From Hydrogenophaga sp. (GTDB lineage Bacteria > Pseudomonadota > Gammaproteobacteria > Burkholderiales > Burkholderiaceae_C), in the NCBI RefSeq assembly GCF_022844385.1, contig NZ_JALHLX010000003.1, forward strand, positions 1 through 64,000: a DNA stretch of 64,000 bases. Direction: 5' to 3'. Positions 8,041 to 15,615 of the stretch are shown one piece after another. Numbering within the stretch: position 1 is the first letter of the stretch; each line of letters begins with the position of its first letter. The notes beneath the pieces are model-generated. The model did no database searches and was not told the DNA's origin. It worked only from the letters and a program-made list of their open reading frames with translations. A program made the position numbers and the translations under genes.

Positions 8041-8132
8041 CTGAGTCCTACGCACGCTCTTCTGGAGAGTTCGGCGTAGCTTAGCCATGGGTGATCGCGC
8101 ATGTCGCGGCCCGGTTCTGAAGGCAAGGGATA

Positions 8133-8804
8133 TCAAGGGTCGCCCAGACGCGGCAGTTGCAGCCCCGCCAGGTCGAAATGCCCGGCCGCCGTCCAGAGCG
8201 TCGGCGTCACCACGGTCCAAAGGCCCGCGGCCTCGGCCGCCAGCAGACCGTTGGTCGAGTCCTCGAACGCGATGGCCTGGTCGTGGCGCAGGTTAAGACG
8301 AGCCAGTGCGATCTCGTAGACGTCGGGCTCGGGCTTCTTGGCGCGCACATGCTCGCCGCAGACAATCACGCTGAAGAGTTCAGGGCCGCGCGAACCCAGC
8401 GCCTTGCGCAGAAGGGCGTGCACGCTCGAGGTCGTGGATGCGCTGGCGATGGCGAGACGACATCCAGCGCTTCGTGCCTCGCAGAGGAGTCGGGCGATGC
8501 CGTCACGCAGCGGCGCAGCCCCGTCACGCACGGCGGAAATGTAGAACTTCGTCTTCTCGGTGTGGATCCGCGGTACCAGGCCCAGCAGCCGATTCCTCTC
8601 GCGCGCCGTGAGGGGCAGCGAGCGGATATGAAACACGAGGCGTTCCTTGCCCCCCGTCACGGCCAACAGCCGGAGATAGTCGGCGCGGCTCCAGGACCAG
8701 CCCACGCCCAGGCGCTCGAATGCCAGGTTGAAGGCCACGCGATGCACCTCTTCGGTGTCCGCCATCGTGCCATCGACGTCGAAGATCAAGGCAGCGACGT
8801 TCAT
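8133..8804 (-). CDS. HAD phosphatase, CbbY-like
   Basis: HAD-superfamily hydrolase of about 223 aa when started at MNVAALIFDVDGT. Motif I is DVDGTMADT; the cap shows [12 protein letters not shown] and TGGKERL, motif II is ASAST, motif III KKPEPDVYE and motif IV AFEDSTNG. The TGGKERL cap sequence is the signature of CbbY, the xylulose-1,5-bisphosphate phosphatase that clears a Rubisco inhibitor. A second CbbY lies in the Calvin operon at 33200. This copy is the last gene of the hydrogenase accessory run, 66 bases after hoxA. Substrate is not certain. Confidence 0.8.
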   Translation of the reverse strand: MNVAALIFDVDGTMADTEEVHRVAFNLAFERLGVGWSWSRADYLRLLAVTGGKERLVFHIRSLPLTARERNRLLGLVPRIHTEKTKFYISAVRDGAAPLRDGIARLLCEARSAGCRLAIASASTTSSVHALLRKALGSRGPELFSVIVCGEHVRAKKPEPDVYEIALARLNLRHDQAIAFEDSTNGLLAAEAAGLWTVVTPTLWTAAGHFDLAGLQLPRLGDP

Positions 8805-8869
8805 CGGCGGGGACGCGGGGGTGGCAGGCTCTGACAGGCGAGTCCGGCGAGGCACTCACTGCGCGCCGG

Positions 8870-10390
8870 TCACTCGTCACCGGCGCGGCGGATACCGTAG
8901 CGCTTGATCTTGTTGGCCAGGCCGACGCGGGACAGCCCCAACTCTTGCGCAGCACGGGTGTGGTTCCACTTCGAACGATCCAGCGTGTCGCGCACCAACC
9001 GTTCTTCCAATGCTTCGACTTTCTCCTTCAGCGTCCGGCCGGGAAGCAGGAGGTTCACGTTGCTCAACCGGGCCACCGGCAGTGGAACGATCTTGGCAAT
9101 CTCCGGCGGCAGGTGTCGTTCGGTGATGATTTCGCCGTCCGAGGCCAAAGCCACAAGCCGTCGGATCTCGGTTTCCAGTTCGCGCACGTTGCCGGGGAAC
9201 GGAAAGGCGCACAGCCGTGCCATCGCATCGGGCGTCAGGCCGGCCACTCGCCTGGACGTCAATCGCCCGTACTTCTCGATCATGTGCGCGACCAGCGGCG
9301 GGATGTCGTCGGGCCTTTCACGCAGCGGCGGTATGCGCAACTCGAAGCCGCGTAGGCGGTAGTACAAGTCCTGGCGGAACTTGCCCTCATCGACCAACTG
9401 GCGCAGCGGCCGATTGCACGCTGCGACGATGCGCACGTCGCAGCGGCGCGTCTGGTCGGAACCGATGGGCCGCACTTCCCCTTCCTGCAGGAAGCGCAGC
9501 AGCGACACCTGCATGCTGGGTGAGATCTCGGAGATCTCGTCGAGAAACACTGTGCCGCCTTCGGCAGCCTGCAAAAGGCCCAGGCGGTCCGTGGTTGCGC
9601 CAGTGAACGCGCCGCGACGGTGACCGAAGAGCTCGCTTTGCAGCAGATCGTCGTTGATAGCCGCGCAGTTGACGGCCATGAACAGCAAGGCGTGGCGCTG
9701 GCTGAACAGGTGGATCGCGCGCGCCATCAATTCCTTGCCGGTACCCGTCTCGCCTTCGATCAGCACAGGCAGGTCGGTCGGCGCCGCCTTGCGCGCAAGG
9801 TTGCAAACCTCCGCCATGGCGTGGCTGACGAAGACCATGCGGTCGAAGGAGTACACCTCCTGCAGGACGGCGCGCATGCCTTCGCTCTGGCGCGTCACCA
9901 CGGCGTCGGCGAACTTCAACTCGCGTGACAGGTAGCGATGGATGCGCGCCAGCTCGCGCGACTCGAGCGCCCGCCGCAGCAACAGGCGCAGCGACTCGCT
10001 CTGCCAAGGCGTGATCACCACCTGGTAGACAGCGGCATCGTTCACCGCCTGCTGCACGACCTCGGCTTCGGCATTGTCCAGCAGCAACACGCGTATCGTC
10101 TCTGGCGCGCGGGTACGCAGATCTCGCAGCAGGTCAACGCCGGCGCCATCGACGAGCGACTGTTCAGCCACCACCACGTCGGCGCGGTCGTGCTCATCGT
10201 CCAAAGATGCAGCGGCTTCGCGCAGCCGGCTGAAGACGCGCACCCGGTACTCGGCGCCGAACTGCCGGAGCAAAGCCTTGTCTTCGATCAGGCGCGGACC
10301 GACCAGCGTGACCCGCCACGCCTGGACTTGCGATGCCGCCTTGGCCGTGCTCAGCTTGGGCACACTGGGGTGGACCTGGGCCGTGTTCAT
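8870..10390 (-). CDS. hoxA: sigma-54-dependent hydrogenase regulator HoxA/HupR
   Basis: Response-regulator-type activator of 506 aa, start ATG 10390 overlapping the upstream stop as ATGA. Domains: N-terminal receiver-like domain (about 25-140), AAA+ sigma-54 interaction domain with Walker A GETGTGKE, the sigma-54 contact loop GAFTGA, and GGTVFLDEI, then a Fis-type helix-turn-helix (TRAAQELGLSRVGLANKIKRYG). The receiver position that normally holds the phosphoacceptor Asp reads VVVAEQSL, with Glu76. Relatives HupR and HoxA activate hydrogenase genes, HupR in the unphosphorylated form. The likely target is the sigma-54 promoter at 3757. Confidence 0.9.
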   Translation of the reverse strand: MNTAQVHPSVPKLSTAKAASQVQAWRVTLVGPRLIEDKALLRQFGAEYRVRVFSRLREAAASLDDEHDRADVVVAEQSLVDGAGVDLLRDLRTRAPETIRVLLLDNAEAEVVQQAVNDAAVYQVVITPWQSESLRLLLRRALESRELARIHRYLSRELKFADAVVTRQSEGMRAVLQEVYSFDRMVFVSHAMAEVCNLARKAAPTDLPVLIEGETGTGKELMARAIHLFSQRHALLFMAVNCAAINDDLLQSELFGHRRGAFTGATTDRLGLLQAAEGGTVFLDEISEISPSMQVSLLRFLQEGEVRPIGSDQTRRCDVRIVAACNRPLRQLVDEGKFRQDLYYRLRGFELRIPPLRERPDDIPPLVAHMIEKYGRLTSRRVAGLTPDAMARLCAFPFPGNVRELETEIRRLVALASDGEIITERHLPPEIAKIVPLPVARLSNVNLLLPGRTLKEKVEALEERLVRDTLDRSKWNHTRAAQELGLSRVGLANKIKRYGIRRAGDE

Positions 10391-11097
10391 GTCGACGACC
10401 ACGCCAGGTGCCCGCCAATCGCCATCGAGCTGCAGGCGATGACGATGGTGAAGCTGCGATGCAAGGCCGTCAGTCGCTTGGCGGTGAGCCGCAAGGTGAC
10501 GCTCAGCGCGCCGGTGAGGAACGCCATGCCGACGATCGATCCGATGCCGAAGGTCGCGATGTACCCCAGCTGCATCGCTGGAGTTGGCAGAGCGCCCAAG
10601 GCCAGCAACGCCAGCGCCGCCGAACCTGCCAAGCCGTGCAGCATGCCAACCAGCATGCTCGCCGCGGGCAAGCGATGTGCATGGCGGTGCGGGTCGGTGG
10701 CGTGTGCCGGCCTAGGCTCGGACGCGGCGCGCGGGTCGTGAGAGTGCCCGTGGAAGTGCGGCGCCCGGCCAGGGTGGCCATGGCCGTGAAAGTGCACTCG
10801 ATCCTTCCACAAGCGCCATGCCAGCCGCGCACCGAGCATGATCAGCAATACACCGACCGCCTGCTCGAAGCGCAGTGCCCATTGGGGCGGCATTACCCAG
10901 CCCAAACCAGTCACCGCACCGGCGACGACGAGCAGCACCAGCGAATGGCCCAACCCCCAGGCGGCGCCCAGACGCAGCGCGCGCGCCAATGAGTGCTCGC
11001 GGGTGGCCAGCGTCGCAACGGCGGCCAGATGGTCGGCATCGGTGGCGTGCTGCATTCCCAGCAGCAGCCCCAGCCCGAAGATCATGAGGACGTCCAT
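10387..11097 (-). CDS. HupE/NiCoT-like nickel transporter
   Basis: Integral membrane protein of about 236 aa with around six hydrophobic helices. It starts MDVLMIFGLGLLLGMQHATDADHL. The HxxDADH motif in the first helix is the metal-binding signature of NiCoT and related nickel/cobalt permeases. A central His-rich cytoplasmic loop (HFHGHGHPG, HFHGHSHD, HRHAH) also fits metal handling. It presumably supplies Ni for the hydrogenase. The ATG at 11097 is preferred over far-upstream starts because that extension would lie inside hypB. The stop overlaps the hoxA start. Confidence 0.85.
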   Translation of the reverse strand: MDVLMIFGLGLLLGMQHATDADHLAAVATLATREHSLARALRLGAAWGLGHSLVLLVVAGAVTGLGWVMPPQWALRFEQAVGVLLIMLGARLAWRLWKDRVHFHGHGHPGRAPHFHGHSHDPRAASEPRPAHATDPHRHAHRLPAASMLVGMLHGLAGSAALALLALGALPTPAMQLGYIATFGIGSIVGMAFLTGALSVTLRLTAKRLTALHRSFTIVIACSSMAIGGHLAWSST

Positions 11098-11104
11098 GGC
11101 GGAC

Positions 11105-12055
11105 TCAGGCAGAACTCGGCCGCACCAACGGGTCGATGCGGCGCATCGCGCGCAGCCAGCCGTACCACTCGTCGAGCCCTTCGCCCTGCGTGGCCGACAG
11201 GCGCAGGCAACGGATGGTCGGATTGACGCTGCGCGCATGGCGCTCCGCGCGGCCGACATCGAAGGCCACGTGCGGCGCCAGATCCATCTTCGTCGTGATC
11301 ATCAGGTCGGCGCTGCGGAACATGTGCGGGTACTTCAGCGGCTTGTCGTCGCCCTCGGTCACCGACAACACCACCACGCGAGCCCGCTCGCCGAGGTCGA
11401 ACAGAGAAGGGCAGACCAGGTTGCCGACGTTCTCGATGAAGACCACGCTGCCCGAAGCCGGCGCCAAGCGCTGCACCGCGCGCTCGATCATGTCGGCTTC
11501 CAGGTGGCAGCCCGCGCCGGTGTTGATCTGGATCGCTGCCGCGCCGGTCTCGCGAATGCGGTCGGCGTCGGCGCTGGTCTCCTGGTCGCCCTCGACCACG
11601 CACATCGGAAACTCGCCGCTCAGGTCACGCAGCGTGCGCACGAGCAGCGTGGTTTTGCCCGAACCGGGGCTGGACATCAGGTTCAACGCCAGCACGCCGC
11701 GGCCGGACAACCAGCCGCGATTGCGTTCGGCGATGCGCTGGTTCTTGTCCAGCAACGCCGTCTCCAGTGCCACCAGCTCGGCCGGAGCGTCCTGGCGGTG
11801 AGCCGCATGCGAGTGACTGTGACCATGATCGTGATCGTGATCGTGATCGTGATCGTGATCGTGATCGTGATCGTGATCGTGATCGTGGGCGTTCAAGACC
11901 GGGTGAGCATGCGCACCGCCAGCCTGGCCATGCCCCTCGTCCGGCGCGTGTCGATGGCGCGTGCGCGACCCGTCCGCAAGCACATGCTCGTGCTCGTCGG
12001 TGTCCCCTTCGACACGAACATCAGCCTTGCTGTTGCAACCACAGACTACACACAT
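11105..12055 (-). CDS. hypB: HypB, GTPase for nickel insertion
   Basis: SIMIBI-class GTPase of 316 aa that delivers Ni to the hydrogenase large subunit with HypA. It starts with the high-affinity nickel motif MCVVCGCNS. A long His/Asp stretch in the first third includes about ten HD dipeptides and probably stores Ni or Zn. The G domain has P-loop SSPGSGKTT, switch VVEGDQ, GCHLEADM, FIENVGNLVCP and TKMD. It overlaps the end of hypA by 10 bases. The HD stretch is encoded by a perfect hexanucleotide tandem repeat. Confidence 0.95.
   Translation of the reverse strand: MCVVCGCNSKADVRVEGDTDEHEHVLADGSRTRHRHAPDEGHGQAGGAHAHPVLNAHDHDHDHDHDHDHDHDHDHDHGHSHSHAAHRQDAPAELVALETALLDKNQRIAERNRGWLSGRGVLALNLMSSPGSGKTTLLVRTLRDLSGEFPMCVVEGDQETSADADRIRETGAAAIQINTGAGCHLEADMIERAVQRLAPASGSVVFIENVGNLVCPSLFDLGERARVVVLSVTEGDDKPLKYPHMFRSADLMITTKMDLAPHVAFDVGRAERHARSVNPTIRCLRLSATQGEGLDEWYGWLRAMRRIDPLVRPSSA
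11827..11886. repeat. hexanucleotide tandem repeat (GATCGT)10
   Basis: Ten perfect copies of GATCGT on the plus strand, giving alternating His-Asp codons in hypB on the minus strand. The unit is two codons, so slippage changes the length of the HD tract without breaking the frame. It also packs ten GATC sites into 60 bases. Neighbouring His codons are less regular, so the array looks recently expanded. Confidence 0.95.
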
Positions 12056-12393
12056 GTTTCCACCTCCATTGCTTTGACGTTGAGTTCCTGTCCGGTGCGG
12101 CGGCGCCAGCGGGTCGCGCCGCAGTGGGCGCAAGCCGCGGGCATGGCCTCGGCCTCACCACCCGCAGGCGTGCCGCAGTCTTCGCAGAGCCAGCCCGGCG
12201 CGACCTCGACGATCTCGAGTTCGGCCGCCTCCAGTAGCGTTCCCTGCCGAACGACATCGAAGCAAAAACGCACCGAGTCCGGCAGCAGGGCCGTCTGCGT
12301 GCCGATTTCGAGCCACACCTTGCGCACCGGCCGCCCCTGCGCTGCCTCGGCAACGATGGCCACCAGGTTTCGTGTGATGCCGAGTTCGTGCAT
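12046..12393 (-). CDS. hypA: HypA, nickel metallochaperone
   Basis: 115 aa. N-terminal MHELGITRN supplies the nickel ligand His2 and the flanking Glu. The zinc-binding loop has two cysteine pairs, CEDC and CAHC, 16-17 residues apart. The protein hands Ni to HypB or directly to the large-subunit precursor. It is encoded 19 bases after hypE and overlaps the hypB start. Confidence 0.95.
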   Translation of the reverse strand: MHELGITRNLVAIVAEAAQGRPVRKVWLEIGTQTALLPDSVRFCFDVVRQGTLLEAAELEIVEVAPGWLCEDCGTPAGGEAEAMPAACAHCGATRWRRRTGQELNVKAMEVETCV

Positions 12394-12411
12394 GGCTAGG
12401 GTCCTGGCAGC

Positions 12412-13467
12412 TCAGCAGATGCGCGGCAACTGGTCGCCGTGCAACAGATCCACCACGCGCTCGCCGCCGAAGGCCGAGCGCAACGTCACCAGGCCGGGAT
12501 GCCCGTGCGCCAGCACTTCGCCCACCACGGCGGCGCGGCGGCCCAGAGGATGCGAGCGCATCGCCGCAAGGACCGCGTCGCAGTCCTGCGGCGCCACCAG
12601 CGCCGCCAGCTTGCCCTCGTTGGCCAGATAGAGCGGGTCGAGCCCCAGCATCTCGCAGGCGCCGCGCACCACGTCCGCGACCGGCAAAGCGGACTCCTCC
12701 AGGCGCAATGGCATGCGGCTTTCTGCAGCGAACTCGTTGGCCACCGTCGCCAGGCCGCCGCGCGTGCAATCGCGCAGCCAGTGAAGGCGCGGCGCGGCGG
12801 CGAACATGGTTTCGATCAGCCCGTTCAGCGGTGCACAGTCGCTTTGCACGGGAATCTGCAGCGCCATGTCGTTGCGTGCAGCCAGCACGGCCACGCCGTG
12901 GTCACCAAGGGTGCCGTTGACGATCAGCCGGTCGCCCGGCCGCACCTCGCGTGCGCCAGTCTGGCGCCCCGCGGCAATGGTGCCGATGCCTGCGGTGTTG
13001 ATGAACAGCCCGTCGGCGGCGCCGCGTTCAACGACCTTGGTGTCGCCGGTGACGATAGCCACGCCGGCCTCGCGCGCACTGCGCGCCATGCTGTGCAACA
13101 CCTTGCGCAGGGTGTCGAAGGGCAGGCCTTCTTCCAGGATCAGGCCGCAGCTGAGCCAGCGCGGGATGGCGCCGCCGACGGCCAGGTCGTTGACCGTGCC
13201 GCAGACGGCGAGCGTGCCGATGTCGCCTCCGGGGAATTCGATCGGGGAAACTACGTAACTGTCGGTCGTGAACGCGAGCGACGAGCCGGCGGGAATCTCT
13301 TCGTAAGGAAAGCGTGCCTGATCCTCCAGCGGCGCCAGCCAGCGGTTGTCGAAGGCGGGTGCGATGAGACCGGCGACCAGCTCGCGCATCGCCCGCCCGC
13401 CGGCGCCGTGCGCCATCGACACGCGCTTGCCGCTCCAGGCGTCCTTGGGCGTGGGGGTTGGCGTCAT
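12412..13467 (-). CDS. hypE: HypE, cyanide-ligand synthesis
   Basis: 351 aa from MTPTPTPKDAWSGKRVSMAHG; the in-frame extension upstream is antisense-like and overlaps hypD. PurM/AIR-synthase fold: ATP-binding motifs FTTDSYVVSP and VCGTVNDLAVGGA are visible. The C-terminus ends PRIC, the conserved cysteine that accepts carbamoyl from HypF and is dehydrated to thiocyanate for the Fe(CN) ligands. The start overlaps the hypD stop by 4 bases. Confidence 0.95.
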   Translation of the reverse strand: MTPTPTPKDAWSGKRVSMAHGAGGRAMRELVAGLIAPAFDNRWLAPLEDQARFPYEEIPAGSSLAFTTDSYVVSPIEFPGGDIGTLAVCGTVNDLAVGGAIPRWLSCGLILEEGLPFDTLRKVLHSMARSAREAGVAIVTGDTKVVERGAADGLFINTAGIGTIAAGRQTGAREVRPGDRLIVNGTLGDHGVAVLAARNDMALQIPVQSDCAPLNGLIETMFAAAPRLHWLRDCTRGGLATVANEFAAESRMPLRLEESALPVADVVRGACEMLGLDPLYLANEGKLAALVAPQDCDAVLAAMRSHPLGRRAAVVGEVLAHGHPGLVTLRSAFGGERVVDLLHGDQLPRIC

Positions 13468-14603
13468 GCGGCCACCGCGATCGGGATCACCGGCTCGCGC
13501 CGCGCGAACTGGTAATACGCCGCGCACGCCCCTTCGCTGCTGACCATCAACGCGCCGAGCGGCGTCTGCGGCGTGCAGGCGGTGCCGAACACCTTGCACT
13601 GCGGCGGCTTGATCGCGCCTTTCAGCACCTCGCCGCACTGGCAGCTCTTGGGGTCGGCAATGCGCGCGCCAGGCACAGAAAAGCGGCGCTCGGCATCAAA
13701 GGCCGCGTAGGCCTCGCGCACCCGCACACCCGAGTGGTCGATCGAGCCCAGGCCGCGCCACTCGAAGAACTCGCGCAGCTCGAAGACCTCGGTGATCGCC
13801 TCCAGCCCTGCTGCGTTGCCGCCCGGGTCGACGAGGCGCGCGTACTGGTTCTCGACCGCGGCGCGGCCCTGCTCGAGCTGGCGCAGCACCATCAGCAGGC
13901 TTTGCAGGATGTCGGTCGGCTCGAAGCCCGAGATCACGAGCGGCCGGCCGTACTCGGCGGCGATGAACTCGAAAGGCGCGGTGCCCGAGACCATCGCAAC
14001 ATGGCCAGGCCCGAGGAAGCCGTCGATCGTCATGCCCGGCGAGTCGAGTATGGCCTTGATCGTCGGCACGATCGTGATGTGGTTGCAGAACAGCGAGAAG
14101 TTGCCGATGCCGCGCCGCTTCGCTTCGAGCACCGTCATCGCGGTGGAGGGCATGGTCGTCTCGAAGCCGAGTGCGAAGAACACCACGTCGCGGCCCGGGT
14201 TCGCGGCCGCGATCTCGAGCGCGTCCAGCGGCGAATAGACCATGCGGACGTCGGCGCCGTCGGCGCGCGCCTGCAGCAGCGAGCCCTTGGAGCCGGGCAC
14301 GCGCATCGCGTCGCCGAAGGTGGTGAAGATGACACCGGGCTCATTCGCGATGGCCACGCAGTCGTCGACCCGGCCCATCGGCAGCACGCACACCGGGCAG
14401 CCCGGGCCATGCACGAACTCGAGCGCGGGCGGGATCAGGTCCTTCAGCGCATAGCGAAAGATCGAGTGCGTGTGGCCGCCGCATACCTCCATGATCTGCA
14501 GCGGGCGTTCGAGGCTGGCGCCCAGGCGCTCGGTGGCGCCGGCGATTTCGCGCAGCAACGCGCGCGCGGCCAGCGGATCGCGGAATTCATCGACGTACTT
14601 CAT
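13464..14603 (-). CDS. hypD: HypD, Fe(CN)2CO assembly scaffold
   Basis: 379 aa from MKYVDEFRDP. Conserved segments: EVCGGHTHSIFRY, HGPGCPVCVLPMGRVDD, GFETTMPSTA, and the C-terminal [4Fe-4S] cysteines in SCQCGEVLKG, CKVFGTACTPQTPLG and EGACAAYY. With HypC it forms the complex on which the iron centre is built. The start overlaps the stop of the SIS gene by 4 bases. Confidence 0.95.
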   Translation of the reverse strand: MKYVDEFRDPLAARALLREIAGATERLGASLERPLQIMEVCGGHTHSIFRYALKDLIPPALEFVHGPGCPVCVLPMGRVDDCVAIANEPGVIFTTFGDAMRVPGSKGSLLQARADGADVRMVYSPLDALEIAAANPGRDVVFFALGFETTMPSTAMTVLEAKRRGIGNFSLFCNHITIVPTIKAILDSPGMTIDGFLGPGHVAMVSGTAPFEFIAAEYGRPLVISGFEPTDILQSLLMVLRQLEQGRAAVENQYARLVDPGGNAAGLEAITEVFELREFFEWRGLGSIDHSGVRVREAYAAFDAERRFSVPGARIADPKSCQCGEVLKGAIKPPQCKVFGTACTPQTPLGALMVSSEGACAAYYQFARREPVIPIAVAA

Positions 14604-15337
14604 GGAGTTCTTCCTTTCGGGGCCGACGCGCGCGCCGGCCGGTCGTCGGCCAGCAGGCTGTGCACGAGGTCCCACAGCACGTGGTAGATCGCCACATGCG
14701 TCTCCTGGATGCGGTGGATGCTGTCGCTGTCCACGAGCAGGGTGAGATCGACGCTCGCCGAGCGCGCCATCGCACCGCCATCGCCACCGGCCAGCGCCAG
14801 CGTGCTGGCTTGCAGATCGTGCGCGGCCTCGAGACCGCGCAACACATTGCGCGAGTTACCGCTGGTGGACACGCCCAGCACCATGTCGCCGGCCTTCACC
14901 AGCCCCGGCATCTGGCGCGCGAACACCTCGTCGAAGCCGACGTCGTTGCCGACGGCGGTCAGCATGGCCATGTCCTGAGCCAAGTTGTGCGCCGGGAGCG
15001 CAGGGCGCCCGGCGGTCACCGGATGCTGGAACTCGACGGCGACATGCGCAGCGTCGCAGCTCGAGCCGCCGTTGCCCATGGTGTACAGGCGCCCGCCGTG
15101 ACGAAAGCCCTCGGCCAGCAACTGGGCCGCACGCAGCACATCGTTGCCGTGGGCCTCGAAGAAGCGGGTCTTCACGGCCACACTGTCGCGCCACTTGGCC
15201 ACCATCGCTTCGCGCAGCGCCGCTTCGAGGCGCAGTGCGTCGCGTGCATCCTGCGCAGCTTCGCCCGTGGTCGCCGCGCGAGGCGCGAGATGCGGGTACA
15301 GGGCGCCGAGTGCCGCCTTGTCCTTCGATGCGTTCAC
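14600..15337 (-). CDS. SIS-domain protein (GmhA-like) in hyp operon
   Basis: Sugar-isomerase-fold protein of about 245 aa, related to sedoheptulose-7-phosphate isomerase GmhA. Evidence: MGNGGSSCDAAHVAVEF, a GNDVGFDEVFARQM segment and the phosphate loop GVSTSGNSRNVLRGL. A GTG start at 15337 is chosen because it overlaps the hypC stop as GTGA; the longer in-frame extension covers all of hypC and is unlikely. A GmhA-like gene wedged between hypC and hypD is not explained by known hydrogenase maturation. It could serve heptose synthesis or have been recruited to the hydrogenase. Confidence 0.85.
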   Translation of the reverse strand: MNASKDKAALGALYPHLAPRAATTGEAAQDARDALRLEAALREAMVAKWRDSVAVKTRFFEAHGNDVLRAAQLLAEGFRHGGRLYTMGNGGSSCDAAHVAVEFQHPVTAGRPALPAHNLAQDMAMLTAVGNDVGFDEVFARQMPGLVKAGDMVLGVSTSGNSRNVLRGLEAAHDLQASTLALAGGDGGAMARSASVDLTLLVDSDSIHRIQETHVAIYHVLWDLVHSLLADDRPARASAPKGRTP

Positions 15338-15615
15338 ACCACGGCCCGTGTCTTGTAGCTCTCGAGTTCGACCTGCGCGTCGCCGAGTTCCTTGAGCAAT
15401 TGCAGCGTCAACATCGCCTCGTGCTCGTCGACGCGGTTCATCGCGAAGCCCACGTGAACGAGCACCCAGGCGCCGATGCATTCCTCGAGCGGCTCGCCTT
15501 CGCGCACGATGCAGGCGATGTTGATCTCGCGCTTGACGCCGAGTACGTCCACCAGGGCGAGCTTGGCTTCGGGGCGGGTGATGGCCTCGATGCGGCCCGG
15601 GATTCCTAGACACAT
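15334..15615 (-). CDS. hypC: HypC, hydrogenase chaperone
   Basis: 93 aa. N-terminal MCLGIPGRI supplies the essential Cys2 that binds the Fe(CN)2CO intermediate with HypD. The region VHVGFAMNRVDEHEA is the conserved OB-fold part. The ATG at 15615 lies 10 bases inside the end of hypF. An in-frame extension to 15939 is antisense-like and is rejected. Confidence 0.95.
   Translation of the reverse strand: MCLGIPGRIEAITRPEAKLALVDVLGVKREINIACIVREGEPLEECIGAWVLVHVGFAMNRVDEHEAMLTLQLLKELGDAQVELESYKTRAVV

Noticed and set aside
11827-11886. CRISPR-like array
   Set aside because: Units are 6 bases with no spacers; it is a coding microsatellite in hypB. No CRISPR array or cas gene was seen in the window.
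10838-12631. Long plus-strand ORF (597 aa) across hupE, hypB and hypA
   Set aside because: It spans several well-defined genes on the other strand and consists of low-complexity sequence.
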